A stretch of 64,000 bases of DNA from Aquibaculum arenosum (GCF_029222965.1 NZ_JARHUD010000002.1:372001-436000), one strand, 5' to 3'; counted from the stretch's first letter, positions 47,018 through 58,716 are shown. Made by a program: numbers and translations. Notes: a model not told the origin generated them from the letters alone.

Positions 47018-47361
47018 AAGGCACTCCACCCGGAGGATTTCGCACTATCCTCTGTTCGCGTGATTGAACGGATTCTGGAGGCCCCGGGCGGGGAAGCTTT
47101 ACGAAAGCACAATCCACGCCCGGGGCAAATCGCCCGAGCGCAATGTTCCTGCGTGATGCAAGAAGCGGGGGTATGTCGCAAAGCGTCTCATGCCAGCATG
47201 ATGCGCCGGACTTGGATGGCTGTCAAATAGCCTTCGGCGTGCCGCATCCCGGCTGACCCGCGATCCGGGAACCTATCGACACTGCCGGCGTTAATCTCCT
47301 GCTAAGGGGCAGATGCTTGCCTTGAGCAACGCTTCGCCCATAATCGAAAGGAGAGTGTATC
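47018..47361. other. 344-base intergenic region with a strong inverted repeat
   Basis: No credible ORF. It contains a 10-base perfect inverted repeat GCCCCGGGCG (47081-47090) / CGCCCGGGGC (47117-47126). Nested inside is GCTTT-acg-AAAGC (47096-47108). No T-run follows on either strand. It is shared by the leftward Rnk-like pair and the rightward entericidin-like gene, so it may hold a leader structure or small RNA. Confidence 0.5.
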
Positions 47362-47523
47362 TTGTCCATGCCGCTCAATCATCGTCTTGCTACCGCAACC
47401 CTTTTCGCAGCCTTGCTCTTTGGCGCCAGCGCCTGCAACACCATGCAGGGCATGGGCGAAGACATCGAATCAGGTGGCGAAGGCCTGCAGCACGAGGCTG
47501 AGGAAACCCAGGACGAGTTGTGA
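47362..47523 (+). CDS. Entericidin A/B family small lipoprotein
   Basis: A 53-aa protein from TTG 47362 (GGAG eight bases upstream) or 51 aa from ATG 47368. It reads NHRLATATLFAALLFGASAC, a lipoprotein signal with lipobox GASAC. Then come NTMQGMGEDIESGGEGLQ and an acidic tail. Entericidin-like lipopeptides are tiny envelope toxin/antidote or stress proteins; in alphaproteobacteria their role is not clear. Confidence 0.85.
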   Translation: MSMPLNHRLATATLFAALLFGASACNTMQGMGEDIESGGEGLQHEAEETQDEL

Positions 47524-47717
47524 TCGCTGCGTTAGGGTGACCAAACCTGACCTCCGGCCCCGACCGTCCCGCGCGCTTCTCCTTCTTTGGAGGCCGGGGC
47601 GGATCGGTGCAACTTTGCCTTCACAGGGGCCGGAAGCTGTGTTAGGTAAGTGCCACTTGCCCGCCTCTTAAGGTGGGTTTTCCTGCATGCATTCAAGAGC
47701 TGGAGGTCTAGGCCACC

Positions 47718-47921
47718 GTGCAAGTCCACGTTCGCGACAACAATGTCGATCAAGCGCTGCGCGCGCTTAAAAAGAAGCTGCAGCGGGAGGGTGTCTTCCG
47801 CGAGATGAAGCTGCGCCGCCACTTCGAGAAGCCGTCTGAGCGCAAAAAGCGCGAGCAGGCTGAGGCTGTGCGCCGCTATCGCAAGCTTCTGCGCAAGCGT
47901 ATGGAACGCGAGGGCTTCTGA
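47718..47921 (+). CDS. rpsU: 30S ribosomal protein S21
   Basis: 67 aa, GTG start, highly basic: [40 protein letters not shown] and a C-terminal [13 protein letters not shown] lies 11-13 bases upstream. Followed by a hairpin (GGCGATCC/GGATCGCC, 47932-47951) and a clear intrinsic terminator. Confidence 0.96.
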   Translation: MQVHVRDNNVDQALRALKKKLQREGVFREMKLRRHFEKPSERKKREQAEAVRRYRKLLRKRMEREGF

Positions 47922-47984
47922 GTGTCCGATCGGCGATCCCCCTGGATCGCCCGGCATCCGACCCCGGCTTGATTCCAGGGTAAG

Positions 47985-48013
47985 ACGCGGCCACCACGGC
48001 CGCGTTTTCTCTT
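47985..48013 (+). terminator. Intrinsic terminator of rpsU
   Basis: ACGCGGCC (47985-47992), 5-base loop, GGCCGCGT (47998-48005), then a T-rich tract TTTCTCTTT. Confidence 0.85.
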
Positions 48014-48148
48014 TGCAGTACATTATCGGCAAGCGTGCGACACCGTGCACCCGGTGCTGGCAAACGCGCTCAAGCGGAGCAGTGGAATCCCGCAAGCAGC
48101 CCGGAGCGCACAGCCCCGGGCCAGCCAGTTCTCAAGTTTGCGAGCGGG

Positions 48149-48930
48149 CTACTGCGCCGTCCAGGCGCCATCCACCGGCAGGCTCGCGCCGCTCATTTGA
48201 TCGGCATTAGGCCCGCAGAGGAAGAGGGTGAGGCCGGCCAGCTGCTCTGGCGTGACGAACTGGCTCGCCGGCATCTTTTCGCTCACGAGGCGGGTTTTGG
48301 CGGTTTCCTGATCCAGCCCTTCCTGCTCGGCCAGCGCGTCGACCTGCTTCTGGACCAGCGCTGTGAGCACCCAGCCCGGGCAAAGGGCATTGCAGGTCAC
48401 GCCGCTGCCGGCCGCGTCCAGCGCCGTCGCCTTGGTCAGGCCGACAATCCCATGCTTGGCCGCTACATAGGCCGACTTGTGCTTGGAGGCCACCAGGCCG
48501 TGCACCGAGGCAACGTTGATGATCCGCCCCCAACCGGCCTCACGCATCGACGGCAGCGCCAGGCGCGTGGTGTGGAAGGCTGAGGAGAGGTTGACCGCGA
48601 TGATCGCGTCCCAACGCTCCGGCGGAAAATCAGCGATGTCCGACACGTGCTGAATGCCGGCATTGTTGATCAGGATGTCGATAGGGCCGTGGGTGTCTGC
48701 CGCGGCGGCCATCATCGCCTCGATTTCCGCCGGCTTCGACATGTCTGCGGCATGATAGCTGGCCTTCACTTGGAACTGCGTTTCCAGGCTTTCGCGCTGC
48801 GCCTCGATCTCTGCAGCATCGCCGAAGCCGTTGAGCGCCACGTTCGCCCCGGCTGCAGCCAGAGTCTCGGCCATGGCCTTGCCAATGCCACTGGTCGACC
48901 CGGTGATCAGGGCCGTCTTGCCTGCCAACA

Positions 48931-48934
<4 letters not shown>
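48149..48934 (-). CDS. bdhA: 3-hydroxybutyrate dehydrogenase
   Basis: NAD-dependent SDR oxidising 3-hydroxybutyrate to acetoacetate in PHB turnover. 261 aa: LITGSTSGIGKAMA, NNAGIQHVSDIADFPPERWD, INVASVHGLVASKHKSAYVAAKHG (Ser, YxxxK), NALCPGWVLT, and the C-terminal GASLPVDGAWTAQ, a strong BdhA pattern. Two consecutive ATGs; the first overlaps the rsmB stop (ATGA). Confidence 0.94.
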
Positions 48935-51791
<2,857 letters not shown>

Positions 51792-51846
51792 CTACACCAG
51801 GAGGAAGACCGCTCAAGGACACTCTGCGCGGCAGACCGCATGCCGG

Positions 51847-52593
51847 TCATGCACCGGCCTCGTCCCGGCTATCATCCGCACTTTCAACCCGGCTGCCCTG
51901 CCCCGACGGGGGCCGATAGCCGGTCGCGACCACAAACAGCTCCGGCGACTCCGCGCGACTCGACGGCGGCTTGATGTGGCGCACCTTGGCGAAGCACCGC
52001 TTCAGGCGATCCAGCAGCTCCTTTTCGCTGCCGCCCTGCCAGACCTTGGCCACGAAGCCGCCGCCGGGAGCCAGCACCTCTTCGGCAAAATCCAGCGCTG
52101 CCTCGGCCAGCCCCATGATGCGCAGATGGTCGGTCGACGAGTGTCCAGAGGTCGGCGGTGCCATATCAGAGAGCACCAGATCAGCCGGACCACCCAGCCG
52201 CGCGCGCAGTTGATCGGGCGCCGTGTCATCCAGGAAGTCGAGCTGCATCAGATCAACGCCGGGGAGAGGATCGACAGGCAGCAGGTCGATTCCCACCACC
52301 TTGCCTTTGGCGCCGACTCTGCGCGCGGCCACTTGGCTCCAACCGCCGGGCGCCGCGCCCAAATCCACCACCCGCTGGCCCGGCTTAAGCAGCTTCACCT
52401 TCTCGTCGATCTGCAGCAGCTTGAAAGCAGCGCGGGAGCGATAGCCCTGTGCCTTGGCTTCGGCCACCCAGGGGTCGTTGAGCTGGCGCTCGAGCCAGCG
52501 CACCGAGGAGGCGCGCCGCCCCTTTGCGGTTTGCACACGCTGGCGCAACTGGCGTTGGCCGCGCCCGGATTTGCCGGCCGATCTGCCGCTCAT
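51847..52593 (-). CDS. rlmE: 23S rRNA (uridine-2'-O) methyltransferase RlmE
   Basis: Methylates U2552. 248 aa; a basic N-terminus (GKSGRGQRQLRQRVQ) precedes RSRAAFKLLQIDEK, VDLGAAPGGWSQVA, LSDMAPPTSGHSSTDH, and FVAKVWQGG with catalytic Lys. The start overlaps the ppx/gppA stop (ATGA). Confidence 0.95.
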   Translation of the reverse strand: MSGRSAGKSGRGQRQLRQRVQTAKGRRASSVRWLERQLNDPWVAEAKAQGYRSRAAFKLLQIDEKVKLLKPGQRVVDLGAAPGGWSQVAARRVGAKGKVVGIDLLPVDPLPGVDLMQLDFLDDTAPDQLRARLGGPADLVLSDMAPPTSGHSSTDHLRIMGLAEAALDFAEEVLAPGGGFVAKVWQGGSEKELLDRLKRCFAKVRHIKPPSSRAESPELFVVATGYRPPSGQGSRVESADDSRDEAGA

Positions 52594-53690
52594 GCCGCCC
52601 CTGCCCTGCTGAGGTCTTCGTGAATCATGCGCGTGAGCATGCCCTCGCGCAGCCCCCGGTCCGCCACGCGCAAACGCGTGAGTGGCCAGAGCTCGAGAAC
52701 GGCCTCGACGATGGCACAACCGGCTACCACGAGATCCGCACGCTGAATGCCGATGCAGGGATGCGCCGCGCGGGCCGGAAAGTCCAGCTCGCGTACAAGC
52801 CGGCTGGTGCGCAAGACCGTCTCCCGGCTCAGGTGCAATCCATCAACCCGGTCACGCTGATAGCGCGGCAGGTCGAGGTGCACCCCGGCCAGGGTGGTCA
52901 CCGTGCCCGAAGTGCCCACGAGTTGCAGCGCGCCAGCCTGCGCCAGGGCGAGCAGTTCGCCTTTTGGATCAAAGCTATGCAGCGCCTCCGTAACCTGGAC
53001 TATCATCCGGCGGTACACCAGTTCAGAGACATCGCGCCCGCCGTGCCGCTCGGCCAGTGTGACCACGCCGAAGGGCAGCGAGAGCGACCGGCGCAGGCGC
53101 CCAATGGCCTCCCCCTGATCGCGCTCAAGCCAGCAGACCTCGGTGGAGCCCCCACCTATGTCGAGCACCAGGACATGGGGCCGCTCCGGCTCGAACAGCG
53201 GCGCACAGCCGTGATAGGCCAGCTCCGCCTCCTCGGCGGTGCTGATCACCTCCAGGTCCAGTCCGGTCTCCTGACGCACGCGCTCGAGAAAGACCGTGCC
53301 ATTCGCGGCCCGGCGGCAGGCTTCCGTGGCAATGGCCCGCAAGCGTTCGACGCGGCGGTAGCGCAGCTTGCGCGTGCAGACCGCAAGCGCCGCCACAGTG
53401 CGATCCATCGCCGCTTCGCTCAGCCGGCCGCTGGTCTCCAGCCCCTCCCCCAGGCGGACGATGCGCGAAAAGGCATCGACCACGCGGAAGGAGTCCCCGG
53501 CGCGGCGCGCCACCAGCAAACGGCAGTTGTTGGTGCCGAGATCGAGCGCGGCATAGACAGAGGGCACGCGCTGGCCCGCTCGTGCCGCAGCGGAGGCGCC
53601 GGCAAGCGCGCTGTGCCCAGCCGTGCCAGGGCCCTCTCGCCTCTCGCCCTGCTGCGCAACGGCTGTTTCTGCCAGGTCGGAATCATCCAT
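52590..53690 (-). CDS. Ppx/GppA exopolyphosphatase/guanosine pentaphosphate phosphatase family protein
   Basis: 366 aa ASKHA-fold phosphatase: AALDLGTNNCRLLVA (phosphate 1), ATEACRRAANG, VLDIGGGSTEVCWL, and GTSGTVTTLAG (phosphate 2). The single short Ppx-GppA domain is the alphaproteobacterial type, lacking the C-terminal HD region of E. coli Ppx. A disordered 40-residue N-terminus makes the true start uncertain. Coupled to rlmE. Confidence 0.9.
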   Translation of the reverse strand: MDDSDLAETAVAQQGERREGPGTAGHSALAGASAAARAGQRVPSVYAALDLGTNNCRLLVARRAGDSFRVVDAFSRIVRLGEGLETSGRLSEAAMDRTVAALAVCTRKLRYRRVERLRAIATEACRRAANGTVFLERVRQETGLDLEVISTAEEAELAYHGCAPLFEPERPHVLVLDIGGGSTEVCWLERDQGEAIGRLRRSLSLPFGVVTLAERHGGRDVSELVYRRMIVQVTEALHSFDPKGELLALAQAGALQLVGTSGTVTTLAGVHLDLPRYQRDRVDGLHLSRETVLRTSRLVRELDFPARAAHPCIGIQRADLVVAGCAIVEAVLELWPLTRLRVADRGLREGMLTRMIHEDLSRAGAA

Positions 53691-53869
53691 AACACCATTC
53701 TACGGATCGCAGCCCGTCGTGACCAGATGCCCATCAGCCCCGCTTGTGCGTGACGCACCATCATTGACGCTCTTCTCTGCGAGGAAGGGGGTTGAAACGC
53801 CCCGGTCACCTGGACTAGATACTGCCCAGCAACGGCGGCGGCGCTCCGGCGGAGGTCTGCGGCCAACGT

Positions 53870-53943
53870 TGGGGGATAGTTTAATGGTAGAACGGCGGAC
53901 TCTGACTCCGCTAGTCCTGGTTCGAGTCCAGGTCCCCCAGCCA
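53870..53943 (+). tRNA. tRNA-Gln (anticodon CTG)
   Basis: A 74-base cloverleaf: acceptor TGGGGGA/TCCCCCA, discriminator G, encoded CCA. The D arm has AGTTTAATGGTAGAAC. The anticodon stem GCGGA/TCCGC encloses CTCTGAC, giving anticodon CTG. The T arm CCTGG/CCAGG has loop TTCGAGT. Confidence 0.96.
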
Positions 53944-53960
53944 AACAAAAGTAGCGCCTC

Positions 53961-53986
53961 AGGCCCCGTCAGGGGCCTTTTTCATT
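53961..53986 (+). terminator. Intrinsic terminator of tRNA-Gln
   Basis: AGGCCCC (53961-53967), 4-base loop, GGGGCCT (53972-53978), then TTTT and further T-rich bases. Confidence 0.85.
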
Positions 53987-54171
53987 TCACGACCCGCCAC
54001 TCTCGCAAGCTTTGGGCCGCAGCGGACTGATTCCCCGATTGCGACGGCGGCAACTTCCTGCCTATCGTCACGAGACAAGCGCGTGCAGACGACGCGTAAG
54101 AGGCAGGTCGCGCCTGATTGGTAGCACTCGCACCAGCCGTCGCGCGCACCGCCAACCAGGGAGGGGATGGA

Positions 54172-54720
54172 ATGAGACGAGTCTATCAGCTGGGGCTGAG
54201 TGCCCTGCCGCTGCTGCTGCTCGCCGGCGGCTGCGTCGGCGCCGCCACGGAAGGGGCCAACATCGCCAAGGACAAGGCGGTATTGGCTTCGAACATCGAC
54301 GACGCCCGGGCTGGCGATGCTGAGGCGCAGTACAAGGTCGGCGATGCGCTTTGCTGCTCGGTAAACGAAGGCCACGGCTTCTACGATACGCCCGAGTCGG
54401 TTGGCTGGCTGTGCAAAGCGGCGGGGCAGGATTATGCGCCCGCCGCGCACATGCTGGGCGAGATCTATGCGGGTGACGTGGTCTCCGGCGTGCGGGTGCT
54501 GCGCCGCGTGGCGCAACGCCTGGCCGGCAGCAGCACCAACCTGCCGGTGGCTTACGCTTGGCTGCGCCGCGCCGAGGCCGGTGGGGAAACCGAGGCCGGC
54601 GAGACGGCCGACCAACTCTGGACCAACCTCTCGCGCAGCCAGCGCTATGAGGCCGAAGCCATGGCCGAAGGCCACCAAAGCCTGCCCTGCACCTGGGACG
54701 AGGTCATCGCCAGCGGGTGA
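54172..54720 (+). CDS. Sel1-like repeat lipoprotein
   Basis: 182 aa with a lipoprotein signal peptide ending LLAGGC (Cys20), followed by loose Sel1 units (AEAQYKVGDALCCSV, AAHMLGEIYAGDVVSG, VAYAWLRRAEAGGETEAGE). GAGGGG precedes the ATG. It is probably an outer-membrane-attached periplasmic scaffold. It is convergent with the dmm operon and no specific function is known. Confidence 0.8.
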   Translation: MRRVYQLGLSALPLLLLAGGCVGAATEGANIAKDKAVLASNIDDARAGDAEAQYKVGDALCCSVNEGHGFYDTPESVGWLCKAAGQDYAPAAHMLGEIYAGDVVSGVRVLRRVAQRLAGSSTNLPVAYAWLRRAEAGGETEAGETADQLWTNLSRSQRYEAEAMAEGHQSLPCTWDEVIASG

Positions 54721-54786
54721 CGGAACGGGCGCGCGTCGGGGCCAACTCCCACCTCACTCAAGCAGCAGACGGATCGGGACTTTCAC

Positions 54787-55827
54787 TCAGTCGGGAAAGA
54801 TCCCGGGTGAGGTCGGCGCGCCGTCATCGTATTTGGAGAGGTACTCGAGAATCAGCGGCCGGTTGTCGATGAAGCCCTTGTAGGTCGCCAACTCCTCCGG
54901 CAGGTCCCGGATCACCCGGTGCAGCCGACGGCCCCACTTGGGAACGGTGACCAGGTCCTGCAGGCTGATCAGGTAGCAGCGGATCGGGAAGAGCAGGCCG
55001 TTCGAGCGCGGCAGGCGGTAGAAGGTCTGCAGTTCGACCCGGAGATGCAGCTTCTGCCCGATGTTCTCAGGCGTCAGCTCGCCGCGCATCACGCCCCACT
55101 TGTGGTAGTTCTCCGGGCTGGTGTCCAGCAGCGGGTTGACCGTCATGGTCCAGTTCAGCCGGCGTGCCGGCTCGCCCTGGCGGATGTTCAGCAGATACTG
55201 CAACGCCCGCTGAAAGATGCCCATCTCGTGCGCCTTCGGCACCGGGGCATGCCACTCGAAAAAGTTCATCCCGATGTCGAAATCCAGACTCCAGTCCGCC
55301 TGGGTGGTGACCATCCCGGCGTCCATCCAGAGGTTGTCATCCCGCTGATCGAGGACCGCGAAGTCGCCCTGGGCCTGGCGGGTGATGTACTCCAGCGGCC
55401 CATAGGGCAGCGTGGTCTCGTCCAGGAAGGTGAAGCTCTGGTCGATGCCCAGCGGCCGATTGATCCAGCGCCAGGTGTCGCCGTCCCGGTGCAGCTCGAA
55501 GTGCTCGGGGTAATCGGCCGCCTTGGAGGTCATGATGAGCTCCAGAACGTCCCATCCCGCCAAAGTCATGTGCGGCAGCGACTGGCAGCGTAGCGGATCC
55601 TCCGCCAGCACCAGCGCGCGGTCGCGCATCTCCGAGACATAGTGCTCGTCCACATCGAAGGCTGCCTCGAACACGCTTCCCGCTTGCACGGGGACGTGGC
55701 GCTCCATGTTGACCGAGTACATGTAGCTGTCTTTGTCGAAGGGGAAGGGAAAGCGCTGAATTGCCCAGTCCGAGTTGGAATAGGTGAAGTCGTCGCGGAA
55801 GCTCTCTTCCTTGAAAACAATGGTCAT
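54787..55827 (-). CDS. dmmC: Dimethylamine monooxygenase haem subunit (DUF3445/HODM family)
   Basis: 346-aa haem-dependent oxidative N-demethylase subunit, DUF3445. It starts MTIVFKEESFRDDFTYSNSDWAIQRF after GGAGG at five to six bases. Family segments include MDAGMVTTQADWSLDFDIGMNFFEWHAPVP, LQTFYRLPRSNGLLFPIRCYL and YKGFIDNRPLILEYL. Last gene of a four-gene operon, 11 bases after the reductase. Its size fits the about 42-kDa subunit of purified DMA monooxygenase. The A/B/C lettering follows published dmmDABC order from memory. Confidence 0.85.
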   Translation of the reverse strand: MTIVFKEESFRDDFTYSNSDWAIQRFPFPFDKDSYMYSVNMERHVPVQAGSVFEAAFDVDEHYVSEMRDRALVLAEDPLRCQSLPHMTLAGWDVLELIMTSKAADYPEHFELHRDGDTWRWINRPLGIDQSFTFLDETTLPYGPLEYITRQAQGDFAVLDQRDDNLWMDAGMVTTQADWSLDFDIGMNFFEWHAPVPKAHEMGIFQRALQYLLNIRQGEPARRLNWTMTVNPLLDTSPENYHKWGVMRGELTPENIGQKLHLRVELQTFYRLPRSNGLLFPIRCYLISLQDLVTVPKWGRRLHRVIRDLPEELATYKGFIDNRPLILEYLSKYDDGAPTSPGIFPD

Positions 55828-55838
55828 CGCATCCTCCC

Positions 55839-56801
55839 TCAGCGATCGAGAACGAGGGTCCTGCCCTCGAAGCGGGAGACACAGGGCATGATCCGCTCCC
55901 CGCTGGCCCGCTGCTCCTCGGTCAGCCAATGATCGTTATGTATGAGTGTCCCCTCGTGCTCGAGCACCCGGGTTTCGCACTGTCCGCAAGCTCCACCGCG
56001 GCAGAGATAAGGCGCGTCGACCCCTGCTTCCTCGATGGCTTCGAGCAGGGACTGGTGCTCGTCCACGGTGACGCTCTTGTTCGAGGCCGCCAGCCTCACC
56101 TCGAAAGGCTTGCCCGACGGCGGCGCCAGGAACTCTTCGGAATGCACCGCCTCGCGCGGCCAGCCGAGCTGCGTGGCCGTCTCCAGCACCCAGTTCATGA
56201 GGCCTTTGGGGCCGCAGACATAGAGGTGCGTGCCCAGTGGCTGCCCATCGAGCAGGGCTTCGAGATCGATCTTCTGTCCCTGCTCATCGAAATAGGTGCG
56301 CACCCGCCCTGGATGGGCCGCAAGCAGCGTGTCCGCATAGGCGGCAAGATCCGGTGAGCGCGCGGCGTAGTGCAGCTCGAAGCGGCCGCCCATCATCGAA
56401 AGCTGCCGGATCTGGGCCATGAAGGGCGTGATGCCGATGCCGCCCGCGATCATCAGGTGCTTGCGCGCGCGCAGGTCGAGCGCGAAGAGGTTCACTGGCG
56501 CGCTGATGGTCATTTCCATGCCCGGTTTGACCTGGCGGTGCATGAAGAGCGAGCCGCCGCGACCCGCATCGTCACGGCGCACGGAAATGCTGTAGGCGCG
56601 CGTGTCCGCCGGGTCGCTCATCAGGGAATAGGGATTGAGCCGACGCTTACCCTCATCGTGCATCTCGACTACGGTGTGCGCGCCCCCGGAAAAGCGCGGC
56701 AGTTCACCGCCGTCACTGCGCACGAAGCTGAAGCGCGTGATCAGATCGTTGACGGGTGTGACCTCGAAAACGGTCACCTGGAAATTGGCACCTCCACTCA
56801 T
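55839..56801 (-). CDS. dmmB: Dimethylamine monooxygenase reductase subunit (flavin and 2Fe-2S)
   Basis: 320-aa phthalate-dioxygenase-reductase-like protein. FMN/FAD-binding barrel (NPYSLMSDP, YSISVRRDD), NAD domain (IAGGIGITPFMAQIRQL, YVCGPKGLM) and C-terminal plant-type ferredoxin with CRGGACGQCETRVL plus a later Cys in IMPCVSRF. It passes NAD(P)H electrons to the haem subunit. The ATG overlaps the dmmA stop (ATGA); the open frame extends upstream but this start gives the expected about 36 kDa. Confidence 0.9.
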   Translation of the reverse strand: MSGGANFQVTVFEVTPVNDLITRFSFVRSDGGELPRFSGGAHTVVEMHDEGKRRLNPYSLMSDPADTRAYSISVRRDDAGRGGSLFMHRQVKPGMEMTISAPVNLFALDLRARKHLMIAGGIGITPFMAQIRQLSMMGGRFELHYAARSPDLAAYADTLLAAHPGRVRTYFDEQGQKIDLEALLDGQPLGTHLYVCGPKGLMNWVLETATQLGWPREAVHSEEFLAPPSGKPFEVRLAASNKSVTVDEHQSLLEAIEEAGVDAPYLCRGGACGQCETRVLEHEGTLIHNDHWLTEEQRASGERIMPCVSRFEGRTLVLDR

Positions 56802-57409
56802 GGGAAACGCTCCACTGGCTCGGGAATATCGCCTGGGTTCTCCGCATCGACGCACACGCCTTGAAAGGCCGCCATACGGCGCGAGTAGTGATCCCGCACG
56901 AAGAGATGGAGCCCGCAGTGCGAGCACTGGAAGGGGTCCATGGTGACGTCTTCCGTGATCCCCTTGCAGTGCACGCACTGTACGCGGCGGCAGAGTGAGC
57001 CGCGGTGCTCGGTCTGAATGGCGGTATGCGGAATGCCTTGGTTGGTGGCCTCAAGCATCGCCTGACCCATAAGGCCTTCGGTGCCACTGAGGTAGAGCTG
57101 CAGGCCCATATGAGCGCTGGACAGGACCCTATGCAGCCGCGGCACGACAGCCGAGTAGGAGGGCGCGATGTGCAACTGCGCCGGCTTCAAGCTTTCAAGC
57201 CTGGCGACCAGGGACTGTCCGGTCTCTTTCGGAATGAAGATGATGTGGGCCTTGTCGAAGAAACCCTCGGGGGCCGCGCGTGCCATGTCCAGGATGGCCT
57301 CGCCGCCTTCCGCGTCGGCCACGAAGAGATGCTGGGACCCGGAACGGGGCTCGAGCTCACCATAAACCGGCCGACTGAGAATGGTGGGCTGGATGGGCGA
57401 GTGCGACAT
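56798..57409 (-). CDS. dmmA: Dimethylamine monooxygenase subunit DmmA-like (C-terminal Zn-ribbon)
   Basis: 203 aa. The N-terminal alpha/beta domain resembles a reductase NAD-binding module (LQLYLSGTEGLMGQAM). The C-terminal ribbon has two Cys pairs (VQCVHCKGIT and FQCSHCGLHL) followed by VRDHYSRRMAAFQGV, the DmmA C-terminal pattern. About 24 kDa, matching the small subunit of DMA monooxygenase. Preceded by an 84-base gap with a terminator-like hairpin after dmmD. Confidence 0.85.
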   Translation of the reverse strand: MSHSPIQPTILSRPVYGELEPRSGSQHLFVADAEGGEAILDMARAAPEGFFDKAHIIFIPKETGQSLVARLESLKPAQLHIAPSYSAVVPRLHRVLSSAHMGLQLYLSGTEGLMGQAMLEATNQGIPHTAIQTEHRGSLCRRVQCVHCKGITEDVTMDPFQCSHCGLHLFVRDHYSRRMAAFQGVCVDAENPGDIPEPVERFP

Positions 57410-57455
57410 GCGTCGGGCGCCTCCTTGTTTTTATGCTGGCTTGGAGAAGAAACGG

Positions 57456-57484
57456 AAAAGGGCGCAGACCAACGGCCTGCGCCC
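57456..57484 (-). terminator. Intrinsic-terminator-like hairpin between dmmD and dmmA
   Basis: On the minus strand, GGGCGCAGGCC pairs with GGTCTGCGCCC (57484 down to 57460), an 11-base stem with one G-U pair and a 3-base loop, followed by TTTTCC and a pyrimidine-rich stretch. It starts ten bases after the dmmD stop. Confidence 0.6.
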
Positions 57485-57493
57485 CTCGCCGGG

Positions 57494-58627
57494 TCAGTCC
57501 CTGACCGTGCGGCGCTTCTTCTCAGGGTCGTGGAACGGCAGAGGATGCGCGATACAGGCGATCTCACCGGTGGCGTTCTTCACGGTGAGGGGCGTGCCCT
57601 GTACCGCACAATCCACGGGCATGCGCGCGATCCCGACGTTGTGCTTGTTGAGCGGGGAGTACATGCCGATGGTCACGACACCCACCTGCTTGCCGTCCTT
57701 CAAGAGCGGTGCGCCCTCTTCGGCCGGCTCGGTGCCTTCCAGCTTCACGCCGTAGATCTTGAAGCGCTCCTTGCCCTTCAGGCGGTAGTGCTCCTCGGCG
57801 CCGCGGAAGCCGGTCTTGCCCGGCGACACGGTGAAGTCGAGGCCCAGCTCCCACAGGGTGTCGCCGCCCGGCTCGTCCTCGAAGGGATAGGTCTCGGAGT
57901 TGTCGTAGGGATAGAACAGCAGGTAGCTCTCCGCGCGCAGCAGGTCGAGCGTGGTGAAGCGGGTCGGGATGATACCCATCTCCGCGCCTTCCTCGACGAT
58001 CCGGTCCCAGATCGCCACCGCATCCTGGCCACGGCAGAAGATCTCGTAGCCGCGCTCTCCGGTGTAGCCGGTGCGCGAGATCGTGACCGGGAAACCAAAG
58101 AGGGTCGTGTGCATGTGGCTGAAGTAGCGCAGCTTGCGGATGCCTTCGACATGCTTTTCCAGATAGTCGACGGCCAGCGGCCCCTGCAGGGAGATGTCAT
58201 GCAGGTTGTCGTCGAAGCGCACCGAGACGTCGCGCCCGCTGGAGGCCATGGTGAGCTGCTCGTGGCCCTGGCCGGTGCCGTGCACCACCATCCAGCTATT
58301 CGGGCCCATGCGGTAGATCACGCAGTCGTCAATGAACTTGCCGCGATCGTCGAGCATGGTGGCATAGGCTGAACGGCCGGGCTGGATCTTTTCCACGTTG
58401 CGCGTGGTGGCGCGATCGATCACCTGGCTGGCGTGAGGGCCGTTGATGTGCACCTTCTTCAACCCGGAGACGTCCATGACGCCCGCCTTGGTGCGGATCG
58501 CCATATACTCCTCCGTCTGATCCTTATCGTAGGTCCAGGCGGTGCCCATTCCTCCCCAGTCTTCGAGGTTGGACCCCAGAGCGCGATGCCGATCCGCAAG
58601 CGCCGAAAATCTCCAGGTAATGGCCAT
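57494..58627 (-). CDS. dmmD: DmmD-like GcvT family aminomethyltransferase
   Basis: 377 aa, tetrahydrofolate-dependent GcvT fold: AGVMDVSGLKKVHINGP, ATTRNVEKIQPGRSAYATMLDD, ISRTGYTGERGYEIF, LGLDFTVSPGKTGFRG, and a C-terminal GCV_T_C barrel. First gene of the dmmDABC-type operon. By context it should capture the formaldehyde released on demethylation as methylene-THF. GGGAG lies upstream of the ATG. It could be mistaken for glycine cleavage T protein, but gcvH/gcvP are absent. Confidence 0.87.
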   Translation of the reverse strand: MAITWRFSALADRHRALGSNLEDWGGMGTAWTYDKDQTEEYMAIRTKAGVMDVSGLKKVHINGPHASQVIDRATTRNVEKIQPGRSAYATMLDDRGKFIDDCVIYRMGPNSWMVVHGTGQGHEQLTMASSGRDVSVRFDDNLHDISLQGPLAVDYLEKHVEGIRKLRYFSHMHTTLFGFPVTISRTGYTGERGYEIFCRGQDAVAIWDRIVEEGAEMGIIPTRFTTLDLLRAESYLLFYPYDNSETYPFEDEPGGDTLWELGLDFTVSPGKTGFRGAEEHYRLKGKERFKIYGVKLEGTEPAEEGAPLLKDGKQVGVVTIGMYSPLNKHNVGIARMPVDCAVQGTPLTVKNATGEIACIAHPLPFHDPEKKRRTVRD

Positions 58628-58716
58628 GGTCTGCTCCCTGCTATTGCTCTGGGGCAGGAGATTGGGTCAGATTACGCCGAGAATCAATCCCTGGAATTAA
58701 CAAACTTTCCTGCTAG

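Noticed and set aside
47317-47344. TTGCCT-N16-CATAAT as promoter of the entericidin-like gene
   Set aside because: Transcription would begin within the ribosome-binding site, leaving no usable leader.
57005-58372. 455-aa plus-strand frame opposite dmmD/dmmA
   Set aside because: Antisense to two recognised genes; no motifs.
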